Shown: positions 42,846 to 52,955, counted from the stretch's first letter. The stretch is 64,000 nucleotides of DNA from Candidatus Poribacteria bacterium (GCA_003635265.1 PYIZ01000021.1:29491-93490); one strand, 5' to 3'. The notes: a model not told the origin generated them from the sequence alone. A program made the numbers and translations.

Positions 42846-44210
42846 GTGCCAGCTAAAAAGATCGTATGTCTCGGCGGTGGAAGCCTCTATTTCCGCCGCG
42901 CAATACCAGATCTGCTTTTGAGTCAAGATCTGGAGGAGTCAGAACTCGTCCTCTACGACATCGACAGCGAAAAGGTTGAAAGAATGGCGGGGATGGGCAG
43001 ACGTTTAGCCGAAGTCGCAGGAACAAGATTCAAAATTCGTTCGACGATTGACCTTGCTGATGCCGTTGACGGCGCAGATTTCGCTATCTCTTCGATTGGT
43101 GGGAGTGGTGCCGAAATCACGCGGAATGTTTACAACTCGTATTTCCACAACGCCGACATCCGCATTCCAGAAAAATACGGCATTTCTCAAGTCATCGGTG
43201 ACACCTGCGGTCCGGCAGGGATGATGATGGCACTACGGTCAATTCCCGCTTACATCAACATCTGTCAAGAGATGGAGAAACGTTGTCCCAAGGCTATCAT
43301 GTTTAACCATTCAAACCCCATGGCAACGCTACTACGCGCGATGCACAAGTATGCCGATGTAAACGTCATCGGTATCTGCCACGGGGTGCAAGCAGGGATT
43401 GTGTATGCGGCAGAGATTCTGGGTGTCCCGCCGACGGAGTTGGATTGCATGTGGGTCGGAACAAATCACTACTTCTGGTTCACCCGCGTCCTGCACAAGG
43501 GAGAAGACCTATATCCAGAGTTGATGCGGCGTGTCGCCGAACGCCAAGCACCGAAAGGGCGAGTCCTCAGTGCGAGATTATCCCAAATTTACGGGTATCA
43601 CATCGTTTACCCCTCCGACGATCACATCATAGAATTTTACCCATTTCTGGCACAGGTACAGGGCGGACCGCAGAATTTACCTTACGACATGTACGAGAGT
43701 CTTCTAGGACACGGATACGAAACAGGGAAACCGACCGCAGCGCCTGCTGAACCGGAAGTCCGCGCCGAATTCTTTCAGGAGTATCAGGCACTTCTGGACG
43801 AAATCCAACTCCCCGACATGCAAGACGACTCAATCACCGGCGAAGGCATCGCAAGCCTTATCAGCGCCATTACAAATGGTCGTCGTGAGGTTTATATTGT
43901 CAACGTCGCCAACCAAGGCGCAATCGCCAACCTTCCCGCAACGGCAGAAGTCGAGTTGGAGGGCGTAACGGATTCTGGGGGCGTACGCGCAATACAGATG
44001 GGTGAAGTGCCACCGGTGCTCAAGGGTATTCTGGAGAAACGGTTCGTGTGGCACGAATTGGTCGCCGATGCCGCGGTCAAGGGAGACCGAAACCTCGCAC
44101 TTCAGGCGTTGCTAATCGATGAAATGGCAACTCTGCCCGATAAAGCGGAAGCGATGCTCGATGAGTTACTCCTCGCGTCAAAAGAACTGCTACCCCAGTT
44201 TTTCTCCTAA
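42846..44210 (+). CDS. Glycoside hydrolase family 4 (NAD-dependent) protein
   Basis: This 454-residue enzyme begins with GTG (GGAGG 7 bases upstream). GH4 enzymes use NAD and a metal ion in an oxidation-elimination route on alpha- or beta-glycosides, often sugar phosphates. Marks seen are G-G-G-S-L-Y near the N-terminus, G-D-T-C-G-P-A-G-M, N-H-S-N-P-M (metal-binding asparagine) and G-I-C-H-G. Substrate cannot be told. A GGGCGAGG-TCT-CCTCGCCC palindrome follows at 44247. Confidence 0.88.
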   Translation: MPAKKIVCLGGGSLYFRRAIPDLLLSQDLEESELVLYDIDSEKVERMAGMGRRLAEVAGTRFKIRSTIDLADAVDGADFAISSIGGSGAEITRNVYNSYFHNADIRIPEKYGISQVIGDTCGPAGMMMALRSIPAYINICQEMEKRCPKAIMFNHSNPMATLLRAMHKYADVNVIGICHGVQAGIVYAAEILGVPPTELDCMWVGTNHYFWFTRVLHKGEDLYPELMRRVAERQAPKGRVLSARLSQIYGYHIVYPSDDHIIEFYPFLAQVQGGPQNLPYDMYESLLGHGYETGKPTAAPAEPEVRAEFFQEYQALLDEIQLPDMQDDSITGEGIASLISAITNGRREVYIVNVANQGAIANLPATAEVELEGVTDSGGVRAIQMGEVPPVLKGILEKRFVWHELVADAAVKGDRNLALQALLIDEMATLPDKAEAMLDELLLASKELLPQFFS

Positions 44211-44246
44211 GCTAACGATCGAGGACAGGTTATGTATCTATCGTAG

Positions 44247-44265
44247 GGGCGAGGTCTCCTCGCCC
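44247..44265. repeat. GC-rich palindrome after the GH4 gene
   Basis: GGGCGAGG-TCT-CCTCGCCC, an 8-bp stem preceded by CGTAG. It is the third copy of the family seen at 13080 and 29552 and could also act as a terminator, but it has no following T run. Confidence 0.55.
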
Positions 44266-44398
44266 GCAAATGATTCAATTCTCATCGTCTCATGGAGAAC
44301 TTCCAGCCAAGCGAAATCCGCTTGATTCGACTTCAAAAAACGTGCTATAATCCGCCATCGAAAGGCATTCCTAGCAAGAGATAAGAGGCTAAATTAAA

Positions 44399-45535
44399 AT
44401 GAAAATCACAGAAATAGAAACCATTGCGTTGACAGATCCGGGCAAAGCGGATGAAACCCTAGTGCGCGTACATACCGATGAGGGCATCACCGGGATTGGA
44501 CAGGCAGAATCCCCGTCACTTGTGATTGATGCCATCATCCGCACCGACGGCGGTTTACAGGGGCTTCTGCGCGGCGAAGATCCGCTGCAGGTTGAACGCT
44601 TGTGGCAGAAGATGTACTCCGCCACAGGTCTATTCGGGCGGCGCGGCGTTACTATTGCAGCCATCGGAGCGGTGGAAACCGCACTCTGGGATATCGCGGG
44701 CAAAGCACTCGGTAAGCCGGTCTGCGAACTGATCTGGCACGCCTGCTGCACCGTGCGAGAAGCCGGCGAAATAAAAAAGAAGGTAATGCCCTATGCGACC
44801 GTCTACCCACCGGGCGAGGATGTAGAGGAGATTGTCGAACGTTTTACCTTGGCAAAAGATCGGAACTTCCATGCAATGAAACTGGAGGAGTGGCCCGGCG
44901 GTTTCGGGCATGTCAGCACACAGCGCGACGCTGAAATTGTAGGAGCCGTTCGCGAAACCATCGGTGAGGATAGGGAGATCCTTATCGATGTACAGAACTG
45001 CTGGTACGAAGTCGGACAAGCCATCGCCTCGATCCGTGCGATTGAGGAGTATCGCCCGTTTTTTATCGAAGCGCCCTTACCGGCGGACAATCTCGCCGGT
45101 TATGCCCGACTGGCAGATGCAGTGGATACCCGCATTGCCGTCGGTGACTGGGGCTTCACCACACGGTTTGAGTTTGAGGATATTATGGAGAAGGGACGGG
45201 TGGATGTCGTTCAACCTAGCTCAGTCCGTTCAGGCGGTATTCGAGAGATAGCGCGGATTGCGGAAGCAGCCTATCGCAAGGGACTAATCTGTGTGCCCCA
45301 CGCGTGGTGTCACGTCATCGGAGTAGCGGCAGAAATCCATCTTGCTGCGGTGCTCCCGAATATGCCGTATTTTGAGACGCCCATTGCATTCCCCGATTCG
45401 CCAATCATCTCCGAACTCCTGACGCCGACAGTAGAGGTTGATGCTGACGGATTTATCCAAGTGCCTGACCGCCCGGGACTAGGATTTGAGTTGAATGAGG
45501 ACGTGGTAAAACACTTCAGGGTCGATCCCCATTAA
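44399..45535 (+). CDS. Mandelate racemase/muconate lactonizing enzyme family protein
   Basis: The 378-residue protein is an enolase-superfamily member: N-terminal capping domain, then a TIM barrel with metal ligands D in I-L-I-D-V-Q-N, E in F-I-E-A-P-L and probably D in V-G-D-W-G, and a candidate catalytic histidine in V-P-H-A-W-C-H. Such enzymes dehydrate or racemise acid sugars. AGAGG lies about 10 bases before the ATG. It follows GH4 with a palindromic spacer between. Confidence 0.88.
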   Translation: MKITEIETIALTDPGKADETLVRVHTDEGITGIGQAESPSLVIDAIIRTDGGLQGLLRGEDPLQVERLWQKMYSATGLFGRRGVTIAAIGAVETALWDIAGKALGKPVCELIWHACCTVREAGEIKKKVMPYATVYPPGEDVEEIVERFTLAKDRNFHAMKLEEWPGGFGHVSTQRDAEIVGAVRETIGEDREILIDVQNCWYEVGQAIASIRAIEEYRPFFIEAPLPADNLAGYARLADAVDTRIAVGDWGFTTRFEFEDIMEKGRVDVVQPSSVRSGGIREIARIAEAAYRKGLICVPHAWCHVIGVAAEIHLAAVLPNMPYFETPIAFPDSPIISELLTPTVEVDADGFIQVPDRPGLGFELNEDVVKHFRVDPH

Positions 45536-45957
45536 AGTAGTAGGCATATTGCTTTGAATCCCGCCTGTGCCGATTTCATCGAGCATCCCGAGTATCGGGA
45601 CCTGCTCTCGGCTTGTCGGCGTCTCGATTTATCGGGGATCCTATCGGGATGCCGTATGTTGTAACCCCTGTTCCATCAATTGATTAAGTTCAAAAGTTCA
45701 ATAATCTACCAGTGAACTAATGAACTAATGAACAAACAAAGCCCCAGAGGGGCGACATGTTTATAGCCGAGCGACGCACCTAGTGACCAAAGCCCCAGAG
45801 GGGCGACATGTGCAGTTTGGATTGCAATACGGAAATATAGACTTCGCTCAAATAACGCATAAACATCAACAAGTTATGCACTTACGCATCACACAACATT
45901 ACATTTGCTTAATAATCCCAAAATTAATAACACCTTATCTCCAAAAGAAAAACGACA
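45536..45957. repeat. Repeat-rich intergenic spacer
   Basis: No gene is seen. It holds palindromes of the form CGATTTATCGGGG and CCCGAGTATCGGGA near 45580-45640, ATGAACTA words, and two perfect copies of GCCCCAGAGGGGCGACATGT at 45741-45760 and 45792-45811. Confidence 0.7.
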
Positions 45958-46995
45958 ATGCTAGAAAGAACAGTAGATCTGAGAAGCGACACCGTTACTT
46001 TACCCACGCAAGAGATGAAGGAAGCCATGATGGAGGCAGCCCTCGGAGATGACGGTTACAGAGAGGATGCCACCGTCAATAGGCTCCAAGAACTGGCTGC
46101 AGAAAAACTCGGAATGGAAGCGGGGCTTTATGTCCCTAGCGGAACCATGGGCAACGCCTGTGCGTTATTCGCGTATACCCGTTCAGGGGACGACGTCTTT
46201 TTTGAGGAACGCGCCCATCTGTTTGCTGGAGCACGAGGCGAATTTGCCGTCCTCAATGGGGTGAAACCACACCCAATGCAGGCGGAGTTCGGGGTGATTC
46301 AACCCCAACAGTTGGACGAAGCCATCAATTCAAAGGACGTTGCCCAGCCGAGCCTGCTGTGCATTGAGAACACCCACAACGGCAGCGGCGGATCGGCGTG
46401 GACGCCCGCAGAGGTAGAAGCAATTTCCAACGCAGCGAGGACGCACGGATTGAAAATCCACATGGATGGCGCTCGGATCTTTAATGCAGTTGTAGCACAC
46501 GGAGTAGACGTGAAGGATTACACCCGCTATATTGATTCGGTGATGTTCTGCGTATCAAAAGGACTGAGTGCGCCGGTAGGATCGTTACTGTGTGGCAGTC
46601 GTGCATTCATCGACGAGGCCGATGCCGTGCGTAAACGCATGGGCGGCGGTATGCGTCAAGCGGGTATTATAGCGGCAGCGGGGATTGTTGCGCTGGAAAA
46701 GATGGTGGATCGACTCGCAGAAGATCATCAAATTGCTCGCCTACTCTGTTCAGGATTGGAGGCAATTGAAGGGATAAAAATTCAACGACCTCCCACACCT
46801 ACCAACTTCGCCATGGTGAACGTCGAGGAACTGGGGTGGCGTTCTGAATCGCTCATCGAAAAGTGGAAGACCTGCGGTATCCTCGCGAACCCTCGTCCTC
46901 CTGCCGGTGCACGGCTAGTTGCCCATCGTCACATCACACACGATGATGTAACCTATGTGGTGGATGTCACACGTCGGTTGGTCCAGAGGGGATAG
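45958..46995 (+). CDS. Low-specificity L-threonine aldolase / beta-eliminating lyase
   Basis: The 345-residue PLP enzyme begins with D-L-R-S-D-T-V-T-L-P-T, characteristic of threonine aldolases, and has H-M-D-G-A-R-I-F-N with the cofactor-binding aspartate and C-V-S-K-G-L-S with the Schiff-base lysine. It splits threonine or allo-threonine into glycine and acetaldehyde. The MFS gene follows 15 bp later and is probably cotranscribed. Confidence 0.92.
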   Translation: MLERTVDLRSDTVTLPTQEMKEAMMEAALGDDGYREDATVNRLQELAAEKLGMEAGLYVPSGTMGNACALFAYTRSGDDVFFEERAHLFAGARGEFAVLNGVKPHPMQAEFGVIQPQQLDEAINSKDVAQPSLLCIENTHNGSGGSAWTPAEVEAISNAARTHGLKIHMDGARIFNAVVAHGVDVKDYTRYIDSVMFCVSKGLSAPVGSLLCGSRAFIDEADAVRKRMGGGMRQAGIIAAAGIVALEKMVDRLAEDHQIARLLCSGLEAIEGIKIQRPPTPTNFAMVNVEELGWRSESLIEKWKTCGILANPRPPAGARLVAHRHITHDDVTYVVDVTRRLVQRG

Positions 46996-47010
46996 GTCAC
47001 GTCCAACAGC

Positions 47011-48264
47011 ATGAACAGAGCCACTCCCACCTATCTCCATATCCTGCGCGATTTCAACCGCGATGTGCGCCTGTATCTCATTACTACGATGTTAATTGGG
47101 CTAACCGTCGATGGCGGAGTCTATACCGTTCTATTCAATCTGTACCTACTGCGCTTAGGATATGGGCCCGAATTTATTGGCTTGGTCAATGGATCTGGGA
47201 TGCTGATCTTTGCCCTCTTTTGCCTACCCGCCGGAGCACTCAGCGGACGCTTGGGCAATCGTCGCATGATGATCGCCGGGTTGACCCTGCTACTGATAGG
47301 TTGTGGGCTGCTATCCTTCACTGAAATACACACCGGAAACTGGCGGGCGGGCTGGTTATTTATCACTTGGTGCTTCGCTTTCATCGGTTTCGCCATCTAC
47401 TTCGTCAACACCGCCCCATTTGCGATGAAGGTCGCCCATCAGAGTGAACGCAGCCACGTCTTTTCTGTGCAAGCAGCACTCTGGTCGCTCGCTGGATTTG
47501 CCGGAAGTTTGATTGGTGGGTTCCTGCCGGGTATCTTTGCCATATATCTTGGTGTTTCGCTCGACCAAGCCGCGCCATATCGTTACTCGTTGTTGGCTGC
47601 GAGTCTGTTATTGATTCCCTCGGTTCTGGCAATCGCAGCGACCCGCGAGGGTCCTACCCAAGCAACAAAAGAGAGGCCAACTAAAGGACAGGCATCGCCC
47701 CTCCGGCTGATCGCACTCTTGACGTTGATTCGACTCCTTGTGGTGACAGGTGTGGGCACGCTCTTCACCTTTTTTAACGTCTACATGGATGCCGGTTTGC
47801 ACATCTCTACGGTTCACATCGGCGTACTATCTGCCATCGGCAGACTGCTCTCCATACCGACAGCGTTAATCGTACCCCTGCTAACGAGGCGCTGGGGCAA
47901 CGGTCACACCGCTGCGTGGGCATCATTCGGGACCGCAATCAGTATGTTACCGCTGATCCTTATCTCCCACTGGAGTGCCGCTGGACTCGGTTTCATTGGG
48001 GTCCTTGCCCTGACCTCGATTCGGTATCCGACCTTCTTGGTTTATACAATGGAAGTGGTATCGCCAGCCCGGCGGGGTACGATGTCCGGTGCCGGTGAAA
48101 TGGCATCGGGCTTGAGTTTCTCAGCTATGGCACTAGGCGGTGGTTACATCATTGAGTCGCTCGGCTACCGCAGCTTTTTCCTGACAGGCGCGAGCCTGAC
48201 TGTCATCGGCACACTCAGTTTTTTGATACATCTCCACCTACAACGGCGACAATCCGTCGGATAA
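47011..48264 (+). CDS. Major facilitator superfamily (MFS) transporter
   Basis: The 417-residue protein has about 12 hydrophobic helices in two halves. An MFS-type loop between helices 2 and 3 appears as G-A-L-S-G-R-L-G-N-R-R, and the second half repeats it near P-L-L-T-R-R-W-G-N. Substrate unknown. It follows the threonine aldolase by 15 bp. The ribosome binding site is weak. Confidence 0.88.
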   Translation: MNRATPTYLHILRDFNRDVRLYLITTMLIGLTVDGGVYTVLFNLYLLRLGYGPEFIGLVNGSGMLIFALFCLPAGALSGRLGNRRMMIAGLTLLLIGCGLLSFTEIHTGNWRAGWLFITWCFAFIGFAIYFVNTAPFAMKVAHQSERSHVFSVQAALWSLAGFAGSLIGGFLPGIFAIYLGVSLDQAAPYRYSLLAASLLLIPSVLAIAATREGPTQATKERPTKGQASPLRLIALLTLIRLLVVTGVGTLFTFFNVYMDAGLHISTVHIGVLSAIGRLLSIPTALIVPLLTRRWGNGHTAAWASFGTAISMLPLILISHWSAAGLGFIGVLALTSIRYPTFLVYTMEVVSPARRGTMSGAGEMASGLSFSAMALGGGYIIESLGYRSFFLTGASLTVIGTLSFLIHLHLQRRQSVG

Positions 48265-48803
48265 ATATGTTGAAAATTTCCATCAATATGCTATACTAAC
48301 CCAAGTTGCTAGTTATGGAAAATGTCGCAAAACGGGAGAATGGAAACTGAATAAAACCCATTACCACTCGCAGTGGATTGACAAATCCACTGCACACGTA
48401 CAAGCATGGCTTGGATATGTCTATCCAAGCCGAGCGAGTTGGACGACTAGCAACTTAGGTTATACTAACCCAAGTTGCCACTAAAGCACCAGAGGTGCGA
48501 CATGTGTATAGCAATGTCGAATCATCATATCTCAGAGCCCCAGCGGGGCGACATGTGTGTCGTGTTGTAGGTTGGGTTGAAAGGGAACCGTGAAACCCAA
48601 CATGATACCAAATTAAACAACCCCAAAGTCCCGACGGTGCTGTTACGGCAAACGAGTTGTAGAGAACAATTCTCGGACTCTCGGTTGTAGACCGCAGGAT
48701 CGCTGTTCGGTAATCCGTGTATTCCGCGTTATCCGCTTAATCTGCGATTCAGACAAGTGTTCATCAGTTTAGTCAACTAGTGAACTAATGAACTAATGAA
48801 CTA
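48265..48803. repeat. Repeat-rich intergenic spacer of 540 bp
   Basis: No gene is seen. It holds palindromic repeats at 48486-48505 (GCACCAGAGGTGCGACATGT) and 48537-48556 (GCCCCAGCGGGGCGACATGT), a GTAGGTTGGGTT...AAACCCAAC hairpin around 48567-48601, and four tandem copies of the 8-mer ATGAACTA (about 48774-48806). The ATGAACTA run supplies the start codon of the next gene. Confidence 0.7.
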
Positions 48804-49634
48804 ATGAACCAACATAGCCCAGTCGCTTCAAATTCCAATGAAATCAGGACCGTCCAAGTTGTCGACAGTATTACCAAACTCGGACCCCAGTTCCGGGGAA
48901 CCGTGCTCGTCGCCGGCTCTCACGGCGGCAGCTACTGCGGATATCTGGCAGCACTTGCAGGCTTGCGAGGCGTGATCTTCAATGACGCAGGAGTTGGATT
49001 GGATAACGCGGGCATTGGAGCCCTTGATTACCTAGAACAGCTAGGGATGGCAGCGGCAACGGTTGCCCATACATCGGCGCGCATCGGAGACGGTGCTGAC
49101 ATGCTCGCCCGTGGACGGATCAGCCACTGCAACGCAACTGCCAGAACTCTCGGCTGTGTAGAGGATCAACCTTGTTGTGAAGCGGCAGAAATTATACAAC
49201 GCGGTCACCCATTTGAAGGCGATGCACCGACCTATGAGGAAACTCGCAAGCTGCTGTGCGATGCCCCAGTCAAGGTGATTGCTTGCGACTCAGCATCCCT
49301 CGTCAAACCCGACGATGCCAACACTGTCATCATTACAGGTTCACACGGCGGAAGACTTGCTGGACGCCCCGGTTATGGACTTGCTGTGCAAGCACGAGGC
49401 GCGGTGTTCAACGATGCCGGCGTTGGGATAGATATGGCTGGAATCCAACGTCTCGAAATCCTTGATCGCAACTCTACGCCAGCAGTCACAGTCGACGCCA
49501 TGACCGCCCGTATCGGTGACGCGCGCTCCACGTGGGAGAACGGGATCATCTCACACTTCAACAAACAAGCTGCCAAACGCGGCATCACCGTTGGCATGAC
49601 AGTGCCAACCTTTGTAGAATTGCTCACTCCGTGA
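48804..49634 (+). CDS. Protein of two tandem S-H-G-G domains, function unknown
   Basis: I do not recognise a family. The 276-residue protein is an internal duplication: each half has V-x-x-x-S/G-S-H-G-G, then a stretch ending G-(A/V)-(I/V)-F-N-D-A-G-V-G-(L/I)-D, A-G-I, then L and A-x-T-A-R-I-G-D. The halves run at about 20-125 and 150-260, with a cysteine-rich bridge (E-D-Q-P-C-C-E). No signal peptide. It starts at an ATG inside an ATGAACTA repeat without a ribosome binding site, so the start is uncertain. It sits 19 bp before a thiamine-diphosphate enzyme gene and may act with it. Confidence 0.7.
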   Translation: MNQHSPVASNSNEIRTVQVVDSITKLGPQFRGTVLVAGSHGGSYCGYLAALAGLRGVIFNDAGVGLDNAGIGALDYLEQLGMAAATVAHTSARIGDGADMLARGRISHCNATARTLGCVEDQPCCEAAEIIQRGHPFEGDAPTYEETRKLLCDAPVKVIACDSASLVKPDDANTVIITGSHGGRLAGRPGYGLAVQARGAVFNDAGVGIDMAGIQRLEILDRNSTPAVTVDAMTARIGDARSTWENGIISHFNKQAAKRGITVGMTVPTFVELLTP

Positions 49635-49653
49635 CTGAGGGTTAGGAGGATCT

Positions 49654-51384
49654 ATGGCTTCATTTCGACAGATGAACGGCGGACAAGCACTCGCCGAAAT
49701 GCTCAAACTCCACAACCCCGCCCCGATGTTCGGCATGGCTGGGTTCCAATTATTGCCCTTCTACGATGCAGTCCGCGAACTAGGGCTTAGTCATACGCTA
49801 ATCAACGACGAGCGGTCCGGCGTATTCGCCGCCGACGCATGGGCACGGGTGACTGGTCGCCCCGGCATCTGTGATGCCACACTCGGTCCCGGAGCCACAA
49901 ATTTAGTGACTGGACTTGTCGAGTCGTTAAACGCAGGGGTGCCCCTCGTCGTTATCGTTGGCAACAGCAACCGTGCACATTCCTGGAAAAACATGACACA
50001 GGAGGCACGCCAGTCGGAGATCCTCGCTCCATCAGTCAAGGCGTTAATCCGGATCGAAGATGGACTTCGCATCCCCGAACTGGTGCGACGCGCTTACGCC
50101 ATCGCCACCTCCGGCCGACCAGGACCCGTCGTTCTGGATGTCCCTGAAGATGTGGCACACGGAGAATTTGACTATCCAAGCGACGATTTCTACGTCAATC
50201 CAGAAACCATCCGTATCCCAGCCCAGCGTCCCCGTCCGGAGCGCGAAGCTGTTGCACGCGCCGCAGCGCAGTTCCGCCGCTCCAAGCGACCAATCATACT
50301 TGCGGGCGGTGGTATCCATCTATCAGGTGCCTATGAAGCACTGCTCAAGTTCGCCGAAGATTTTAGTGTTCCAGTTGCTCAGACATTGAGTGGGAAGGGT
50401 GCCATTCCTTGCACACATCCGTTGAGTGTGGGCTTATTCGGTCGATGGTCACGAATTGCTAACGATCTGATTGAATCCTCAGATTGCATCCTCGTAGTCG
50501 GCTGTAAGATGGGCGAGATCGCCACCAAACGCTACGCCCTGATGCCGAAAGGGGTTCCGGTCATCCATCTCGATATCGTGGCAGAGGAGATTGGACGCAC
50601 GACCCCGACAGAAGTCGCACTCTGGGGCGATGCCGCTGAGGGACTGCTCGACCTCCACGCCAGTCTCGCTGACGATGCTGAAGCACTGCAAGCGCAACAC
50701 GCAGCCTACCTAGCAGAAGTCGCAGAACGGATGGCCGCTTGGCGGGCAGAGGCAGAACCCCGCTACGCCTCCGAAGAACGTCCAGTCCACATGGCACGAT
50801 TGGTCCGTGAGCTACAAGGAGTCATGCCTGATGACGGAATTCTTGTCGTCGATGGCGGATTTGCTGCTCATTGGACCGGCCTGCTCTACGATTCAACCCG
50901 CTCAGGACGCTCCTATATTGCAAATCGGGGGTTTGCATCTATTGGCTACGGTCTGCCGGGGGCTATCGGTGCACAGCTTGCCGCACCAGACTCACCGGTG
51001 GTCGGGCTTACCGGCGATGCCGGATTCAACATGATGCTTGGAGAACTTGAAACAGCTCGACGCTTGCAACTCGGTTTTACCCTTGCCATCGTGAACAACG
51101 CCGCCTCCGGCTACGTCAAAGCCCTTCAACACAGTCTGTACGGTGGACGCTATCAATCGAGCGATTTAAGCGAGACCCATTATGCCAACGTGGCTCGTGA
51201 GCTTGGGTGTCAGGGGATTCGCGTATCAGAACCTTCCAAACTGGGGGCAGCGCTCGCCGAAGGCATCGCTGCACGCGATATACCCACTATCATTGACGTG
51301 ATTGTGACCCGTGATCCAGCAAAAATGTTGCCCGGCGTCGATAGCCGAACCGCACCGGCACAGAAGGGCGATAGACCCGCATAG
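49654..51384 (+). CDS. Thiamine diphosphate-dependent enzyme (acetolactate synthase/benzoylformate decarboxylase-like)
   Basis: The 576-residue protein has the three-domain layout of this family: N-terminal pyrimidine domain with catalytic glutamate in N-D-E-R-S-G-V-F-A-A-D, a central domain, and the C-terminal diphosphate domain with G-D-A-G-F-N...V-N-N, which binds the cofactor and Mg2+. The usual G-D-G is G-D-A here. AGGAGG lies 4 bases before the ATG. It is not paired with a regulatory subunit gene, so a decarboxylase or carboligase is more likely than acetohydroxyacid synthase proper. Confidence 0.87.
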   Translation: MASFRQMNGGQALAEMLKLHNPAPMFGMAGFQLLPFYDAVRELGLSHTLINDERSGVFAADAWARVTGRPGICDATLGPGATNLVTGLVESLNAGVPLVVIVGNSNRAHSWKNMTQEARQSEILAPSVKALIRIEDGLRIPELVRRAYAIATSGRPGPVVLDVPEDVAHGEFDYPSDDFYVNPETIRIPAQRPRPEREAVARAAAQFRRSKRPIILAGGGIHLSGAYEALLKFAEDFSVPVAQTLSGKGAIPCTHPLSVGLFGRWSRIANDLIESSDCILVVGCKMGEIATKRYALMPKGVPVIHLDIVAEEIGRTTPTEVALWGDAAEGLLDLHASLADDAEALQAQHAAYLAEVAERMAAWRAEAEPRYASEERPVHMARLVRELQGVMPDDGILVVDGGFAAHWTGLLYDSTRSGRSYIANRGFASIGYGLPGAIGAQLAAPDSPVVGLTGDAGFNMMLGELETARRLQLGFTLAIVNNAASGYVKALQHSLYGGRYQSSDLSETHYANVARELGCQGIRVSEPSKLGAALAEGIAARDIPTIIDVIVTRDPAKMLPGVDSRTAPAQKGDRPA

Positions 51385-51397
51385 TAGGAGGGCTAAC

Positions 51398-51940
51398 ATG
51401 CAAGGGATGGGCAGATTCTTAGTTACTCTGGTAGCACCGGTATTCGTCGTCGTGGGACTGCACTGCGGAATCGTCATGCCAGATATCGACCAACGGACCA
51501 ACCTGCTACTCCATCGCTCCATCATCACACACAGCCCGCTCATTCCGGTCATAGTGGTGTTGCTCGCATTAAGGATTGGCTTGGGATTGTACACATTTGC
51601 GATGGGTGTTAGCATCGGCTACGCCGTCCACCACGCCTTTGACCTATTTCCAAAGGGCTGGACGGGAGCTGCCCTGATAAGCGTTCCCTTCTATGGCTGG
51701 ACACCATGGCTATTCTCATGGATCTGGATCGCGTTTACCACGTTTGCTTGTGCGTACCTCGCCGCTCGATTAGTGCAAGGAAGGCTGGATAGGCTGTGGT
51801 ATCTGCTCGGATTTATCTATATTTTCATATTGACCGTGCCAAAAGAAGGTGCTTGGCTCGGTCCTGTCGTTACTCTCGTAATTGCTGTGCTTGTGCTAGG
51901 TCGCACGGTGCTATTTCGACAAGCAAAAGCTGAGACTTGA
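51398..51940 (+). CDS. DUF457-like membrane protein (YdjM-type, putative metal-dependent hydrolase)
   Basis: The 180-residue protein starts at 51398 (GGAGG 6 bases upstream) and has about five hydrophobic helices. M-P-D-I-D-Q-R, L-L-H-R-S-I-I-T-H-S and Y-A-V-H-H-A-F-D are the acid/histidine motifs of DUF457/YdjM-type membrane proteins, predicted metal-dependent hydrolases. It lies between two thiamine-diphosphate enzyme genes and is probably cotranscribed, though a link in function is not evident. Confidence 0.78.
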   Translation: MQGMGRFLVTLVAPVFVVVGLHCGIVMPDIDQRTNLLLHRSIITHSPLIPVIVVLLALRIGLGLYTFAMGVSIGYAVHHAFDLFPKGWTGAALISVPFYGWTPWLFSWIWIAFTTFACAYLAARLVQGRLDRLWYLLGFIYIFILTVPKEGAWLGPVVTLVIAVLVLGRTVLFRQAKAET

Positions 51941-51974
51941 AACGATAGATGAGGTTTTTCGGGAGGAAGAAAAC

Positions 51975-52943
51975 ATGACGCTCACAACAGAGAAACAACT
52001 TGAGATGCTCCGCTCGATGCAGACCATCCGTCGCTTCGAGGAACGGGCATCAGATGACTATCAAGCAGGTGCCATCTACGGTGTCGTGCACTGCTATATC
52101 GGTGAGGAAGCGGTCGCCGTAGGGATATGTGCAGCATTGAATGCGGATGACCAAATTATCAGTACCCACCGCGGTCACGGGCATTGTCTCGCCAAGGGTG
52201 CCGATCTAAATCGGATGATGGCTGAACTGTACGGCAGACAAACCGGCTACTGCAAAGGCAAAGGCGGCTCCATGCACATCGCTGATTTCAGTATCGGTAT
52301 GTTGGGAGCCAACGGTATCGTCGCCGGCGGCATTCCCATCGTAACCGGTGCAGGTCTGGCTGCCCAACTCGAAGGCAAGGGACGAGTCGCCGTATCCTTC
52401 TTTGGGGACGGTGCCTCAAATGCAGGTCCCTTCCACGAATCCATCAACATCGCTGCAACGTGGAAGCTACCGATGCTCTACGTCTGTGAGAACAATCTCT
52501 ATTCCGCCGGCACCATCGCAGCAGATACCTTAGCTCTCAGCGACGTGGCAGCCCGTGCCGCCGGCTACGGAATTCCGGGAGTCGTCGTCGATGGCAACGA
52601 TGTGATGGCTGTCTATGAAGCCGCCGAAGCCGCGGTTAATCGTGCACGTGCGGGTCAAGGTCCCAGCCTCATCGAATGCAAGACTTATCGTTGGCGCGGA
52701 CACACCGAAAGACCGGGGCAAGAGGACCCACGTCCGAAGGAAGAAATCGAAGAGTGGCGGCAGCGGGATCCTATCAATCGTTTTGCCACAAGCCTAATGG
52801 AGCACGGACTTCTAACTGAAGAAGCGTGGCAAAAAATGGACGCTGAAATCCTTGCAGCAATCGAGGATGCAGTCAAATTTTCTGAGGAGAGCCCATTTCC
52901 AGAGCCGGAAGCGGCGCTCGAAGATATCTTTGCTGAATCCTAA
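51975..52943 (+). CDS. Thiamine diphosphate-dependent dehydrogenase E1 alpha subunit (PdhA/AcoA-like)
   Basis: The 322-residue protein has the thiamine motif G-D-G-A-S-N...E-N-N and the E1-alpha marks H-R-G-H-G-H, G-K-G-G-S-M-H and Y-R-W-R-G-H-T-E. Its length and order fit the acetoin or pyruvate dehydrogenase E1 alpha. GGAGG lies 8 bases before the ATG. The beta subunit is encoded at 53541, with a DCC-family gene between. No E2 or E3 is present here. Confidence 0.9.
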   Translation: MTLTTEKQLEMLRSMQTIRRFEERASDDYQAGAIYGVVHCYIGEEAVAVGICAALNADDQIISTHRGHGHCLAKGADLNRMMAELYGRQTGYCKGKGGSMHIADFSIGMLGANGIVAGGIPIVTGAGLAAQLEGKGRVAVSFFGDGASNAGPFHESINIAATWKLPMLYVCENNLYSAGTIAADTLALSDVAARAAGYGIPGVVVDGNDVMAVYEAAEAAVNRARAGQGPSLIECKTYRWRGHTERPGQEDPRPKEEIEEWRQRDPINRFATSLMEHGLLTEEAWQKMDAEILAAIEDAVKFSEESPFPEPEAALEDIFAES

Positions 52944-52955
52944 ACCACTTCTATC

